Shown one piece after another: positions 1 to 11,522 of a stretch of 64,000 nt of DNA. The translations under genes and the position numbers were made by a program. Where the stretch lies: NCBI RefSeq assembly GCF_011516645.4, contig NZ_CP088285.1, forward strand, positions 7,520,501 to 7,584,500. The letters are read 5' to 3'. The stretch is from Bradyrhizobium septentrionale. Its GTDB lineage: Bacteria; Pseudomonadota; Alphaproteobacteria; Rhizobiales; Xanthobacteraceae. The notes beneath the pieces are model-generated. The model saw only the letters and a program-made list of their open reading frames with translations, was not told where the DNA came from and did not search any database. Numbering within the stretch: the stretch's first letter is position 1; the number at the start of each line of letters is the position of its first letter.

Positions 1-144
1 CTGAGCAACAATGCCCGGACGCTGGAGGATCTCGTCAAGGAGATGCTGCGGCCGATGCTGAAGTCCTGGCTGGACGACAATTTGCCGGGGCTGGTCGAGC
101 GGATCGTCAAGGCCGAGATCGAGCGGGTATCCCGCGGGCGGTAA
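1..144 (+). CDS. PopZ/DUF2497 family protein, C-terminal fragment
   Basis: Only the last 47 codons are in the window; the reading frame is open from base 1 and stops at 142-144. The visible residues (TLEDLVKEMLRPMLKSWL, then LPGLVERIVKAEIERVSRG) match the C-terminal helical oligomerisation region of the polar organizing protein PopZ, formerly DUF2497. In alphaproteobacteria PopZ forms a polar matrix that anchors chromosome-partitioning and signalling proteins. A popZ-like gene directly before valS is the usual order in Bradyrhizobium relatives, as I recall it. The N-terminal and acidic linker regions lie outside the window, so the full architecture cannot be judged. Confidence 0.8.
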   Translation: MSNNARTLEDLVKEMLRPMLKSWLDDNLPGLVERIVKAEIERVSRGR

Positions 145-193
145 CTCCTGCCGCAGGGGCTTGGCAGCCCTCATTCAGCCCCCAAATGCCCCA

Positions 194-290
194 GAGTTTC
201 GGTTCCGATTGAATCCGAACCGAAACTCCAGCTTCCTGTTTTGACGCGTTTTCTTCGCGCGAACCGGTGCCCGCTTCGCGCGAAAACGCT
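194..290. repeat. Intergenic palindromic repeat pair upstream of valS
   Basis: Bases 194-205 (gagtttcggttc) are the exact reverse complement of 217-228, giving a 12-bp stem with a short, partly self-complementary centre. A second, less perfect palindrome follows: gcgttttc at 246-253 pairs with gaaaacgc at 282-289, and cttcgcgcga occurs twice in direct orientation inside it (253-262 and 274-283). This looks like one of the dispersed intergenic repeats found in Bradyrhizobium genomes; that assignment is from memory. Besides this element, the 145-377 gap holds only the short valS leader. Confidence 0.6.
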
Positions 291-377
291 CTCAACGCCG
301 TTTTGACGTGCCGGTCCGGTTGACTTGGTGCGCTCCGGCGGCTTTCTAGCCTTTCCCATGGTCCACAGCGCATTGTC

Positions 378-3245
<2,868 letters not shown>

Positions 3246-3260
3246 CGGAAGGAAGCGGCG

Positions 3261-3647
3261 ATGCTCGACCACGTCTCCATCACGGTCTCCGACATCGCCG
3301 CCGCCGAACGCTTCTACGACGCCGTCATGAGGGTGCTCGACGTGGTCAAGGTCGGGCGCCGCGACGACTGGCTCGGCTATGGCGAGCGGGCGCGGCCGGC
3401 CTATCCGGACCGCGTCTATCTCTCGATCCGCAAGGGCGCGAGGCCGGAGGAGGCGTTGGGCCGCCACTGGTGCTTCAAGGCGAAATGGCGCACCCAGGTC
3501 GATGCGTTCTGGGATGCCGGCATCGCCGCCGGCGGCACCGACGACGGCGCGCCCGGCCTGCGCGACTATCACACCTCTTATTATGCCGCGTTCCTGCGTG
3601 ACCCCGACGGCAACCGGATCGAGGCCGTCTGCCATCACGCCATGTGA
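3261..3647 (+). CDS. VOC family (glyoxalase/dioxygenase fold) protein
   Basis: A 128-residue single-domain protein of the vicinal oxygen chelate superfamily. It opens with MLDHVSITVSDIAAAERFYD, the typical first beta-alpha unit with a metal-ligand His, and ends with FLRDPDGNRIEAVCH, the usual last strand carrying the Glu ligand. Such proteins bind a divalent metal and act as isomerases, dioxygenases or antibiotic-sequestering proteins, and the sequence alone does not show which. It starts 15 bases after valS behind a GGAAGGAAG ribosome-binding site, so it is probably co-transcribed with valS. Confidence 0.88.
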   Translation: MLDHVSITVSDIAAAERFYDAVMRVLDVVKVGRRDDWLGYGERARPAYPDRVYLSIRKGARPEEALGRHWCFKAKWRTQVDAFWDAGIAAGGTDDGAPGLRDYHTSYYAAFLRDPDGNRIEAVCHHAM

Positions 3648-3725
3648 ACCAAGCCGCACTGACCTCAGACCAATCAACCGACACGTCGGCAGTTCGTTGC
3701 GGCTTGCCCGGGCCGCGAGATCATC

Positions 3726-4544
3726 ATGACCCTATCCCGCAGAGCGCTGCTGATCGCGACAGGAGGCTTGCCAGTGCTGGGTTGGAGCAAACGAGCCAAA
3801 GCGACTGCATCGACGGTCAGGCCGCGTCACGTGCTTTGCCTGCTCGGCGGCGAAGGTGGGCTGGCGCGGCTGAAGGATGCGGCCACGCACGCGATCGAAC
3901 AAATCGCGGCCGGCTTCAGCATCGACACCACCTATTCGCAGGACAAGCCGGATCCCAACATGAGCCGCTCGTTCGGCGTCTGCTGGGATCGCGTCGCGCC
4001 GAATGCCTGGAGCGGCGCCGACGAGGCCGACGTCGCCGGCCATAAGTCCGTGCTCTACGTGCTGGGGCCGCCGATGTCGGCCGACAATGCCGTCATGTGC
4101 TCGGCTGGCGCGCTGTTCCTGGTCGATGCCGTGATCAAGGCAGGGGCGACCGCGGCCAAGGGTGAAAGCGCAGGCGTTGCGCACGGCCTCGCGCGTTGGG
4201 CCGCGCTTGCACACGACGCCGCTGCGGCACTGCAGTCCGACGACAACATCGCCCTGCGCCGCACCTGCCGCCTGGCCTTCGCCAAGCGGCCGTTGGCTGG
4301 CAGAAGCCATATGGAGACTGTCGGGTTTCACCTCGTCGGGCTCCCCGAAGTCTATGTGGCCAAAGCCTATGGCAGCGAGCGCGAGGTGGTTGCGGTGATG
4401 GATGAGGTCGGCGACCAACTCGCGCAGCGCGGGCTGGATGCGGTGCTCCGCGATCGCAAGGCACGGCTGTCGGAAGAGACCTCCTATCCATCAGACGATT
4501 TCAAGTTCAATCCGTATGGGATCGTGACCATCGATCGGTCCTGA
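3726..4544 (+). CDS. Exported protein of unknown function with Tat-like signal
   Basis: A 272-residue protein with the N-terminus MTLSRRALLIATGGLPVLG, a twin-arginine-type leader (SRRALL followed by a hydrophobic stretch), so export to the periplasm is likely. The mature part has no catalytic motif I can name; visible patches are RHVLCLLGGEGGLARL and METVGFHLVGLPEVYVAKAY. The start ATG at 3726 gives the complete leader. The gene is convergent with the neighbouring glycosylase gene, with stops 13 bases apart. I do not recognise the family. A distant relation to DUF4261-type proteins is possible but unproven. Confidence 0.72.
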   Translation: MTLSRRALLIATGGLPVLGWSKRAKATASTVRPRHVLCLLGGEGGLARLKDAATHAIEQIAAGFSIDTTYSQDKPDPNMSRSFGVCWDRVAPNAWSGADEADVAGHKSVLYVLGPPMSADNAVMCSAGALFLVDAVIKAGATAAKGESAGVAHGLARWAALAHDAAAALQSDDNIALRRTCRLAFAKRPLAGRSHMETVGFHLVGLPEVYVAKAYGSEREVVAVMDEVGDQLAQRGLDAVLRDRKARLSEETSYPSDDFKFNPYGIVTIDRS

Positions 4545-4557
4545 TCGACCGCAGGCT

Positions 4558-5184
4558 TCATCGCGGAAACCGCTTGCTGAGGAATTTCGATCCCTTCAGC
4601 CCGTAACGCCAGGGCAGGTCGACGGCTTTGGTGATGCCGATCCGCACGCCTGCGACGATGTCGGGTGCCTCTAGGCGTGCGTGGAGCGCGATCGGCGGAC
4701 GATCCAGCGGCAATTCGCTGTGCGCGATGGTGATGCCGAGCGCCTCGCAGAGCTTGCCGGGTCCCGAACACAATGCGCGTTCGTCCTCCACTCCGCGCCG
4801 CCGCCGCATCGCGGCCAGTCCGTGGGTCGGCTCGAGGGCGCGGATCAGCACGGCACTGGCCGAGCCTGGTTGCTCGCAGACGAAGTTGACGCACCAATGG
4901 ATGCCGTAGGAGCGGTAGACGTAGGAGAAGCCCGGCGGGCCGAACATCACCTGGTTGCGCGGAGTCGGTCCGCGGTAGGAATGCGCGGCGGGCTCGGAGT
5001 GATGATAGGCCTCGACCTCGGTGATGATGCCGCCGACGCCGTCGACCAGAAAGGTTGTGCCGATCAGGTCGGGCGCGACCTCATGCACGCTGCGATCGAA
5101 GAAGGAGCGTTTCAGCGCTCTGCCGAGACGCGGCGCGGTCGCAGGGGGCGATCGGGGTTTTGTCGATCGGGGTTTTTGAGCCAT
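4558..5184 (-). CDS. DNA-3-methyladenine glycosylase (AAG/MPG type)
   Basis: A 208-residue base-excision-repair enzyme that removes alkylated purines such as 3-methyladenine and hypoxanthine. Family features are visible: [21 protein letters not shown] with the catalytic Glu, then [20 protein letters not shown], then HWCVNFVCE and [14 protein letters not shown]. This is the AAG fold, not AlkA or Tag. The frame is open to 5280, but the ATG at 5184 ([11 protein letters not shown]) is the better start because the codons upstream do not resemble the family. It is transcribed away from lipA, which begins 132 bases away on the other strand. Confidence 0.93.
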   Translation of the reverse strand: MAQKPRSTKPRSPPATAPRLGRALKRSFFDRSVHEVAPDLIGTTFLVDGVGGIITEVEAYHHSEPAAHSYRGPTPRNQVMFGPPGFSYVYRSYGIHWCVNFVCEQPGSASAVLIRALEPTHGLAAMRRRRGVEDERALCSGPGKLCEALGITIAHSELPLDRPPIALHARLEAPDIVAGVRIGITKAVDLPWRYGLKGSKFLSKRFPR

Positions 5185-5316
5185 TTTGAGGTGGGAATCG
5201 GCATGGAACGGGCCGCAAGACTGCCAATATATCGGCTGGTCTGCTAGGGTCGCCGCGCGGGTTGCGAGCCGCGCCAACACCGATTAGCTAAGGTCTCTCG
5301 CGACTTGCAGGCTCCC

Positions 5317-6276
5317 ATGGTCACTATCGTCGACACCATCTCCACCACGCCCGTCCGCCCGCGTCACCCCGAAAAGGTGAACCGGCCGGATGCCGTGTCG
5401 CCGCCGAAGCCGGACTGGATCCGGGTCCGCGCGCCGAATACGCGCGGCTATGCCGACACCCGCAAGATCGTGAAGGAGAACGGCCTCGTCACGGTGTGCG
5501 AGGAGGCCGGCTGCCCCAATATCGGCGAGTGCTGGGACAAGAAGCACGCCACTTTCATGATCATGGGCGACACCTGCACGCGCGCCTGCGCGTTCTGCAA
5601 CGTCAAGACCGGCATGCCCGGCGCGCTCGAGGCCCATGAGCCGGAATACGTCGCCGAGGCGACCGCCAAGCTCGGCCTGGCCCATGTCGTGATCACCTCG
5701 GTCGATCGCGACGATCTCGCCGACGGCGGCGCCGAGCATTTTGCAGAGACCATCCGCGCCATCCGCGCGCGCTGCCCGACCACCACGATCGAGATCCTGA
5801 CGCCGGACTTCCTGCGCAAGGACGGTGCGCTCGAGCACGTCGTCGCGGCCAAGCCCGACGTCTTCAACCACAATCTGGAAACCGTGCCGTCGCGTTACCT
5901 GACGGTCCGTCCCGGCGCCCGCTATTTCCACTCCATCCGGCTGCTGCAGCGGGTCAAGGAGATCGACCCGACCATCTTCACCAAGTCGGGCATCATGGTC
6001 GGGCTCGGCGAGGAGCGGCACGAGGTGCTGCAGGTAATGGACGATCTGCGCTCGGCCGAGGTCGATTTCCTGACCATCGGCCAGTACCTGCAGCCGACGC
6101 GCAAGCATCACGCCGTGATGCGCTACGTGACGCCGGACGAATTCGCGGGCTATGAGCGCGTCGCCTATACCAAGGGCTTCCTGATGGTGTCGGCGAGCCC
6201 GCTGACGCGCTCGTCGCATCATGCCGGCGAGGATTTTGCGAAATTGCAGGCGGCGCGCACGGCCCGCGGCCGCTAG
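5317..6276 (+). CDS. lipA: Lipoyl synthase
   Basis: A radical-SAM enzyme of 319 residues that inserts two sulfurs into octanoyl groups on the E2 subunits of 2-oxoacid dehydrogenases and on GcvH, completing lipoate synthesis. Both iron-sulfur motifs are visible: the auxiliary cluster in [12 protein letters not shown] and the radical-SAM CxxxCxxC in CTRACAFC. The conserved C-terminal [14 protein letters not shown] is present and includes the family RSS motif. An in-frame TTG lies at 5305, but the ATG at 5317 ([15 protein letters not shown]) matches the usual N-terminus. It is monocistronic or leads the short downstream group. Confidence 0.97.
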   Translation: MVTIVDTISTTPVRPRHPEKVNRPDAVSPPKPDWIRVRAPNTRGYADTRKIVKENGLVTVCEEAGCPNIGECWDKKHATFMIMGDTCTRACAFCNVKTGMPGALEAHEPEYVAEATAKLGLAHVVITSVDRDDLADGGAEHFAETIRAIRARCPTTTIEILTPDFLRKDGALEHVVAAKPDVFNHNLETVPSRYLTVRPGARYFHSIRLLQRVKEIDPTIFTKSGIMVGLGEERHEVLQVMDDLRSAEVDFLTIGQYLQPTRKHHAVMRYVTPDEFAGYERVAYTKGFLMVSASPLTRSSHHAGEDFAKLQAARTARGR

Positions 6277-6350
6277 ATGCCAGGTGCGGTGAACACGTGC
6301 GGTGAACCGGCGTCACGCTCTATTGCTTGATTGAGCTGCGGACTGAACCA

Positions 6351-6887
6351 ATGCAACGCGTTCTGGTGATGGGATCGTCGGGATCCGGCAAGTCGACCTT
6401 TGCGCGGCGGCTGTCCGAGATGACGGGCATTCCGACCGTGTCGATCGACGCGCTGTTCTGGAAACCCGGCTGGGTTGCGTCCCACCGCGAGGAATTCGGG
6501 CGTCGCATGACCGAGGTGACCGAGCAGCCGCGCTGGATCATGGACGGCAACTACACCAAAAGCGCAGGCGAGTTGCGTCGGCAACTCGCCGATACGGTGA
6601 TCTGGTTCGACCTGCCGCGGTCGACCTGCATGGCCGGCATCCTGACGCGGATCGCGAAGAGCTATGGCAAGGTCAGGCCGGAGATGGCGGAAGGCTGTCC
6701 CGAAAAGATCGATCTCGAATTCTTCCGCTATGTCTGGACCTACCGCCGGCAGCAGCGGCCCGTCCTGATCGAATTCTTCGAAGGCTTGCGTCCCGATCAA
6801 TCCTTCGTCTGCTTTACGCGCCGGGCGCAAGCCGACGCCTACCTCGGCGACCTCGCACGCAAGCAAAACCGTGCGAGTATTCACTGA
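6351..6887 (+). CDS. P-loop nucleotide kinase-like protein (FlaR/topology-modulation type)
   Basis: A 178-residue protein with a clear Walker A motif right after the start (VLVMGSSGSGKSTFARRLSE). It then has SIDALFWKPGW and WIMDGNY, which are typical of the adenylate-kinase-like family annotated as DNA topology modulation protein (FlaR). The real substrate of this family is poorly known. A TTG 24 bases upstream is in frame, but the ATG at 6351 places the P-loop at the usual distance from the N-terminus. The stop shares its last base with the ATG of the following gene (TGATG), so the two are translationally coupled. Confidence 0.82.
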   Translation: MQRVLVMGSSGSGKSTFARRLSEMTGIPTVSIDALFWKPGWVASHREEFGRRMTEVTEQPRWIMDGNYTKSAGELRRQLADTVIWFDLPRSTCMAGILTRIAKSYGKVRPEMAEGCPEKIDLEFFRYVWTYRRQQRPVLIEFFEGLRPDQSFVCFTRRAQADAYLGDLARKQNRASIH

Positions 6888-7348
6888 TGCCACGATTCTC
6901 AAGCAAGCGGCGGGTCCGCCACACCGCACCTCAAATGTTCGATCTGGTCGCCGACGTCGAGCGCTATCCGGAATTCGTGCCGCTGTGCCAGTCGCTCAAG
7001 GTTCGCCAGCGCACGCCGAAGGATGACGGCACCGAAATCGTGGTGGCCGACATGACAGTCTCCTTCAAGCTGGTGCGGGAAACCTTCACCAGCAGGGTGA
7101 CGCTCGACCGGCCCAATCTGACGATCCTGGTCGAGTATCTGCGCGGGCCGTTCAGCAATCTGGAGAATCGCTGGAGCTTCGAGCCGAAGTCGGAGACCGA
7201 ATGCGATGTCGGCTTCTTCCTGAATTACGAATTCAAGAGCCGGATGCTGGCGATGCTGATGGGCTCGATGTTCGACGCCGCGTTTGGACGATTTTCCGCT
7301 GCGTTCGAGAAGCGGGCAGATCAGATCTATGGGAAGGGCGTCGCCTAA
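6887..7348 (+). CDS. RatA/COQ10 family START-like protein
   Basis: A 153-residue polyketide-cyclase/START-fold protein. The N-terminus RRVRHTAPQMFDLVADVERYPEFVPLC is characteristic of the group that includes mitochondrial COQ10 (a ubiquinone-binding chaperone) and bacterial RatA. In alphaproteobacteria a coenzyme-Q-binding role at the membrane is the likelier one. The C-terminal helix (SMFDAAFGRFSAAFEKRA) that closes the lipid pocket is present. The start codon overlaps the previous stop by one base, which suggests an operon with the P-loop gene. Confidence 0.88.
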   Translation: MPRFSSKRRVRHTAPQMFDLVADVERYPEFVPLCQSLKVRQRTPKDDGTEIVVADMTVSFKLVRETFTSRVTLDRPNLTILVEYLRGPFSNLENRWSFEPKSETECDVGFFLNYEFKSRMLAMLMGSMFDAAFGRFSAAFEKRADQIYGKGVA

Positions 7349-7413
7349 TGCTGATTTCCCTTGTCGGTAGCAATGGCATCGGCTCTGCAATTCATCCGTT
7401 GGTTCGAGGATGA

Positions 7414-7962
7414 ATGAGCATGAACCCGATTGTGCGGGAAAACCTTGTTCGCGAACTTGAGCACCTGGTTCAGCACAGGCCGCCGGGCGGTACGCTTTTC
7501 ATGATGGTTCGCGAAACACCCGACATGCTTGTTGCGACGCTGCAAGAGGGGGTTATCAGTCTCGCGTATCCCCACACTGGCGTGTTTGACTTCTTCAGGT
7601 CCAATCGATTCGCGGCCTTCTGCAGGAGGCGTGGATTTGTGGTGCAGAAGGAGCAGTGGCACAATGTGCGGGTAAGTTATGCGCTGATTGGGACGGTCGC
7701 AGCGCATGCTGCACAGACAATCGACGAATGCTTCTCAAGCGTTTTTCGCCTATCGGGTCCATTTGGACTGGAACTAAAGGGGATGGGTTGGCAGTCGTCG
7801 ACGAACAGCAGTCGAGAAGACGGCGGAAACTGGACGCTTGAGACACTGCCCGGGAAGGCCCGGGCAGTGTCTCTGGTGTTCGTCTTACGGGCAGGAGCGA
7901 CGCACGCCGCCGGATGCGATGTAGGTGCCCGAGGCCGGGTCGTAGGAGCGGAAACGCTGTGA
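7414..7962 (+). CDS. Conserved small protein of unknown function; C-terminus doubtful
   Basis: A 182-residue frame starting at an ATG behind GAGGA. The first 125 residues look coding (RENLVRELEHLV, GGTLFMMVRETPDMLVA, IDECFSSVF, SGPFGLELKGMGW), and the pattern recalls the small TY-Chap-type proteins of rhizobia, though I cannot assign it firmly. The last 40 residues are suspect: the frame runs through a perfect 14-bp hairpin at 7841-7872 and then overlaps the opposite-strand BA14K gene by 78 bases. A TGA in another frame (7839-7841) sits exactly before the hairpin, so a recent indel may have removed the natural stop. Confidence 0.55.
   Translation: MSMNPIVRENLVRELEHLVQHRPPGGTLFMMVRETPDMLVATLQEGVISLAYPHTGVFDFFRSNRFAAFCRRRGFVVQKEQWHNVRVSYALIGTVAAHAAQTIDECFSSVFRLSGPFGLELKGMGWQSSTNSSREDGGNWTLETLPGKARAVSLVFVLRAGATHAAGCDVGARGRVVGAETL
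7841..7872. terminator. Bidirectional hairpin terminator between convergent genes
   Basis: A perfect 14-bp inverted repeat, agacactgcccggg at 7841-7854 and its complement at 7859-7872, with a 4-base loop. It lies between the rightward gene that begins at 7414 and the leftward BA14K gene ending at 7885, the place expected for a shared terminator. There is no long T-tract on either side, so termination efficiency cannot be judged from sequence. Confidence 0.65.
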
Positions 7963-8265
7963 GCAATAGGCGTCGTTGTTGGCCTTGGCCTGGCTCGCGG
8001 CGATTGCGCCACCGATGATCGCGCCGGCGGCAAGCCCGCCAATGATCGCTGCGCCGTTTCCGCCGCCACCATGCCGGTATCCACCGCGATAGCCGTAACG
8101 CGGGCCGCCGCCATGCCAGTGACGGTACTGCACATGCTCGACGGAGGTGGGCTGGTCCTGCAACCGCGCGGGCGCAAGCGGAGCGGCGAACGAGGGGGCG
8201 ACAGTCGACAGCGTCATGGCGCCAGTGGTGATGGCGGCCACGACCAAAGTTCCCAACTTCATCAT
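7885..8265 (-). CDS. BA14K family secreted protein
   Basis: A 126-residue protein with a Sec signal peptide (hydrophobic AAITTGAMTLSTVAPSFA, cleavage after AFA-type residues near position 27). A Gly/His/Tyr-rich stretch and a glycine-zipper segment (GAAIIGGLAAGAIIGGAIAA) follow. The C-terminus YCSQRFRSYDPASGTYI plus the terminal Cys is the BA14K signature, first described as a Brucella immunoreactive lectin-like protein and common in Rhizobiales. It is probably an envelope protein. Two ATG codons lie side by side at the start, and either could be used. Confidence 0.87.
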   Translation of the reverse strand: MMKLGTLVVAAITTGAMTLSTVAPSFAAPLAPARLQDQPTSVEHVQYRHWHGGGPRYGYRGGYRHGGGGNGAAIIGGLAAGAIIGGAIAASQAKANNDAYCSQRFRSYDPASGTYIASGGVRRSCP

Positions 8266-8435
8266 TTTCTCCTTGTTGTGGGATTTTGCTGTTCGAAGAA
8301 CAATTGAAACAGCCGAGTTGGAGCAACAGAAAACGGCGAGGCGACGTCAAAGTTCCACCTGAGATGGCATCACTGGACCGCAGTTGACACAAGGTAGTGT
8401 GAAGCGGCCGTTCGCGCGACCCGACTCTCGTAGGC

Positions 8436-9044
8436 CTATCCGCGCGGCGGCCGGCGCCGTTTCGCGGCGTGGCTGCGGGGCGAACGGGCGACCCTCGGCC
8501 GCAGCCGGCTCGCGGTCTCGCGGCGCGGTTTGGCGGCCTGCGGCGGTCGCGCAAGCTCCATCAGCATGCGCAGCGCTTCGACGACGGAGCGCTGGCGGAC
8601 GGTGCTGCGGCCGATCGCGCCAAACCGCTGCTCGCGATGAAGGATGCGGCCGTCGCGCGCGGCGACGGCGAAATGCACCAGGCCCACCGGCTTGCCCGGT
8701 GTTGCGCCTCCGGGACCGGCAATGCCGGTGATCGACACCGCAAGGTCGACGCCGGCCTTTTCCAGCGCGCCGATCGCCATCGCGGTCGCGGTCTCTTTGC
8801 TCACCGCGCCGAATGTCTCGAGCGTTGCCGCCTTGACGCCAAGCATGACCCGCTTGGCCTCGTTCGAATAGGTGACGAAGCCGCGGTCGATGACGTCGGA
8901 AGAGCCAGGGATGTCGGTGAGGGCGCCCGCGACCAGGCCGCCAGTGCAGGATTCGGCAGTCGCGATGGTCAGCTTGCGCATCCGGCACAGGTCGAGCAGC
9001 GAGCGGGAGAGGGCACGAGCGTCGCTGCCGCCCATATCAGGCAC
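8436..9044 (-). CDS. CinA C-terminal-type nicotinamide-nucleotide amidohydrolase
   Basis: A 202-residue protein equivalent to the C-terminal domain of CinA, the PncC amidase that deamidates NMN to nicotinate mononucleotide in pyridine nucleotide salvage. Family motifs seen are [29 protein letters not shown] (here [17 protein letters not shown]), [10 protein letters not shown] and [20 protein letters not shown]. The N-terminal CinA domain is absent, as in stand-alone PncC. The last 40 residues are an Arg-rich, probably disordered tail not needed for the fold. It overlaps the end of ispDF by 8 bases, so the two form one transcription unit. Confidence 0.93.
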   Translation of the reverse strand: MPDMGGSDARALSRSLLDLCRMRKLTIATAESCTGGLVAGALTDIPGSSDVIDRGFVTYSNEAKRVMLGVKAATLETFGAVSKETATAMAIGALEKAGVDLAVSITGIAGPGGATPGKPVGLVHFAVAARDGRILHREQRFGAIGRSTVRQRSVVEALRMLMELARPPQAAKPRRETASRLRPRVARSPRSHAAKRRRPPRG

Positions 9045-10233
9045 TCCAGCCGTTTTCGTTCCAGGGCAGGCGGATCGTGGCGCTCGCGGTCGCCGCGATG
9101 CCTTCCTCGCGGCCGGTGAAGCCGAGCCGTTCGCTGGTGGTCGCTTTGACCGCCACGCGCGAGATGTGGACGCCGGAAATCTCCGCGATCTTCGCCCGCA
9201 TGGTGTCGCGCAGCGGGCCGATCTTCGGCCGCTCGCAGATCAGCGTCACCTCGAGATTGGCGATCCGCCCGCCGCGCGCCGTGACGCGCTCGACCGCATA
9301 TTTCATGAACTGGTCGGAGGAGGCGCCCTTCCACTTGGCGTCGCTCGGCGGGAAATGCGAGCCGATGTCGCCGTCGGCCAATGCGCCGAGGATCGCGTCG
9401 ACCAGCGCATGCAGCCCGACGTCGCCGTCGGAATGGGCGAGGAATCCGCGTGAGTGCGGCACGCGCACGCCGCAGATCATCACGTGGTCGCCGTCGCCGA
9501 AGGCGTGCACGTCGTAGCCGGTGCCGGTTCTGATGTCGCCGAGCTGGCTTGCGAGCCGCGCTTCCTCGCGCACGAAGTCTTCGGGGGTGGTGAGTTTCAT
9601 GTTGGCAGGATCACCTTCAAACGTCGCAACCGTCAATCCCGCCCATTCGGCAAGCGCCGCATCGTCGGTGAATTCGCTGCGGCCTTCGCGCGCAGCGCGA
9701 CGATGCGCCTCCAGGATGACGTCGAAACGAAATGCCTGCGGCGTCTGCGCGATGCGCAGGCGCGCGCGCTCCGGCGTCGCCTCGACATCACCGGTATCGC
9801 CGGTGAGCTTGATCGTGTCGGTGACGGGAATCACCGGAATCGCGGCGCCGGTCCGGTCGGCTGCGGCGATCGCGCGCGAGATGACAGCTGCGGTGACGAA
9901 GGGGCGCGCGGCATCGTGGATCAGCACGATGTCGGGCTTCTCGCTTGCGAGCGCCTCGAGCCCGGCATGGACCGAGGCCTGACGGGACGCACCGCCCGGC
10001 GTCGGCGGCTGATGTTGCAAGCCCGCGACGGCTTCGCGAAACAGCGCGGCGTCGTCAGGATTGACCACCGGCTGCACCGCGAACACGTCCGGATGTCCGG
10101 AGAACGCCTCCATGGCGCGGTAGATCACCGTCTGGCCGCCGATCGTCCGGTATTGCTTCGGCTCGCCGGCGCCGGCGCGCAGACCACGGCCGGCTGCGAC
10201 AAGGATGGCTGCGGTACGCTCAGACTTCGGCAT
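9037..10233 (-). CDS. ispDF: Bifunctional IspD/IspF enzyme of the MEP isoprenoid pathway
   Basis: A 398-residue fusion catalysing two steps of the methylerythritol phosphate pathway: the cytidylyltransferase step (IspD) and formation of 2-C-methyl-erythritol 2,4-cyclodiphosphate (IspF). The IspD half shows [14 protein letters not shown] and [11 protein letters not shown]. The IspF half shows [15 protein letters not shown] with the metal ligands Asp and His, [20 protein letters not shown], and HFPPSD. Fusion of the two is common in alphaproteobacteria. The frame opens upstream, but [13 protein letters not shown] at 10233 is the sensible start. It is divergent from dusB. Confidence 0.96.
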   Translation of the reverse strand: MPKSERTAAILVAAGRGLRAGAGEPKQYRTIGGQTVIYRAMEAFSGHPDVFAVQPVVNPDDAALFREAVAGLQHQPPTPGGASRQASVHAGLEALASEKPDIVLIHDAARPFVTAAVISRAIAAADRTGAAIPVIPVTDTIKLTGDTGDVEATPERARLRIAQTPQAFRFDVILEAHRRAAREGRSEFTDDAALAEWAGLTVATFEGDPANMKLTTPEDFVREEARLASQLGDIRTGTGYDVHAFGDGDHVMICGVRVPHSRGFLAHSDGDVGLHALVDAILGALADGDIGSHFPPSDAKWKGASSDQFMKYAVERVTARGGRIANLEVTLICERPKIGPLRDTMRAKIAEISGVHISRVAVKATTSERLGFTGREEGIAATASATIRLPWNENGWSA

Positions 10234-10411
10234 TTTGAACCAATGACAGACGAATCGGGGATGTGGAGAGGGCGGCGGGGATCGCCGCGGACAGCCCTTA
10301 GCATGACCGCTGCGCAAAAACAGAGCGTTTGCCGATGACTGTGGGAAAAGCAGATTTTGTTGCGGTGCACTTGCGCTGATGGTAGAACTGTCTAAACCGT
10401 AGGCATGAGCC

Positions 10412-10440
10412 TTGACTGCACAAGAATTGTGCGCAAAATG
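10412..10440 (+). promoter_or_regulatory. Candidate dusB-ntrBC promoter overlapped by an NtrC-like site
   Basis: TTGACT at 10412-10417 could be a -35 box; 17 bases further on is AAAATG (10435-10440), a weak -10. The last base of the -35 and the spacer contain TGCAC-N7-GTGC (10417-10432), within which GCACAA and TTGTGC are an exact inverted repeat around GAA. TGCAC-N7-GTGCA is the arrangement of enteric NtrC sites, and here only the final A is G. Binding there would block RNA polymerase, which fits the negative autoregulation reported for nifR3-ntrBC operons in rhizobia. No sigma-54 -24/-12 element is evident. Confidence 0.5.
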
Positions 10441-10487
10441 AACAGCGTCGGCTGCAATGACGTGGCTGACAGAACGACGAGACGGCT

Positions 10488-11522
10488 GTGACCGGCGTAC
10501 AAAGTACTGCTCGTAACCCTTTGAAGATAGGCGACATTGCTGTCGCCAACCGGGTTCTCCTCGCGCCCATGTCCGGCATCACCGACGCGCCCTTTCGGCG
10601 ACTCGCCGCCCGCCTGGGCGCCGGCCTGGTGGTCTCGGAGATGACGGCGAGCGACGATCTGGTGAGCGGCAAGCCGATCTCGAAGCTGCGCTGTGAGGCA
10701 GCCGGAATCGGACCGCATGTGGTCCAGCTTGCGGGCTGCGAGACCCGCTGGATGGCGGAGGGCGCGCGGATCGCCGAAGGCGCCGGCGCCGACATCATCG
10801 ACATCAACATGGGCTGCCCGGCGCGTCACGTGACCGGCGGCCAGTCCGGCTCGGCCCTGATGCGCGACCTGGACCACGCGGTCACGCTGATCGACGCGAC
10901 GATCGCGGCCGTCAAGGTGCCGGTGACGCTGAAGATGCGGCTCGGCTGGGACGATCGCTCGCTCAACGCGCCCGAACTGGCGCGCCGCGCCGAGGCATCG
11001 GGCGTGCAGATGATCACCGTGCACGGCCGCACCCGCTGCCAGTTCTACAAGGGCGAGGCGAACTGGAATGCCGTGCGCGCGGTCAAGGATGCCGTCACGA
11101 TCCCGGTCGTGGTCAACGGCGACATCACCTCGTTCGACAAGGCCATCGGCGCGCTGGAGAAGTCGGGCGCCGACGCCGTCATGATCGGCCGCGGCGCGCA
11201 GGGCCAGCCCTGGCTGCCGGGCCAGATCGGCCGCCGCCTGGAGGGCGGGATCCCTGAGGCCGCGCCGTCGCTCGCGGAGCAGCTCAAGCATATCCGCGCG
11301 CTCTATGACGAGGTCTGCAGCCACTACGGCCTGCGTGTCGGCCTCAGGCATGCGCGCAAGCATCTCGGCTGGGCGCTCGAGACCGCGGCGGCTTACAGCT
11401 GCGCGCCGGCGGCAACCGTGAAGACCTGGCGGCAGGCCATCCTGACCTCGGAGGAGCCGTCCAGCGTGCACCGCTCGCTCGAGCAAGCCTACGACGATTT
11501 TGCCTGGAGTGCTGCCGCATGA
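10488..11522 (+). CDS. dusB: tRNA-dihydrouridine synthase (nifR3 homologue)
   Basis: A 344-residue flavin enzyme that reduces uridine to dihydrouridine in the tRNA D-loop. The TIM-barrel FMN site begins [18 protein letters not shown], and the family motifs [20 protein letters not shown] (active-site Cys) and [11 protein letters not shown] are present, as is [11 protein letters not shown]. In alphaproteobacteria this gene is the historic nifR3, the first gene of the ntrBC operon, and the same arrangement occurs here: its TGA overlaps the ATG of ntrB (ATGA). The GTG at 10488 is used as the start; a later in-frame TTG (LKIGDIAV) is possible. Confidence 0.94.
   Translation: MTGVQSTARNPLKIGDIAVANRVLLAPMSGITDAPFRRLAARLGAGLVVSEMTASDDLVSGKPISKLRCEAAGIGPHVVQLAGCETRWMAEGARIAEGAGADIIDINMGCPARHVTGGQSGSALMRDLDHAVTLIDATIAAVKVPVTLKMRLGWDDRSLNAPELARRAEASGVQMITVHGRTRCQFYKGEANWNAVRAVKDAVTIPVVVNGDITSFDKAIGALEKSGADAVMIGRGAQGQPWLPGQIGRRLEGGIPEAAPSLAEQLKHIRALYDEVCSHYGLRVGLRHARKHLGWALETAAAYSCAPAATVKTWRQAILTSEEPSSVHRSLEQAYDDFAWSAAA

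Noticed and set aside
10390..10440. Sigma-54 (-24/-12) promoter at dusB
   Set aside because: GGCATGAGCCTTGA lacks the GC at -12, so it does not meet the consensus.
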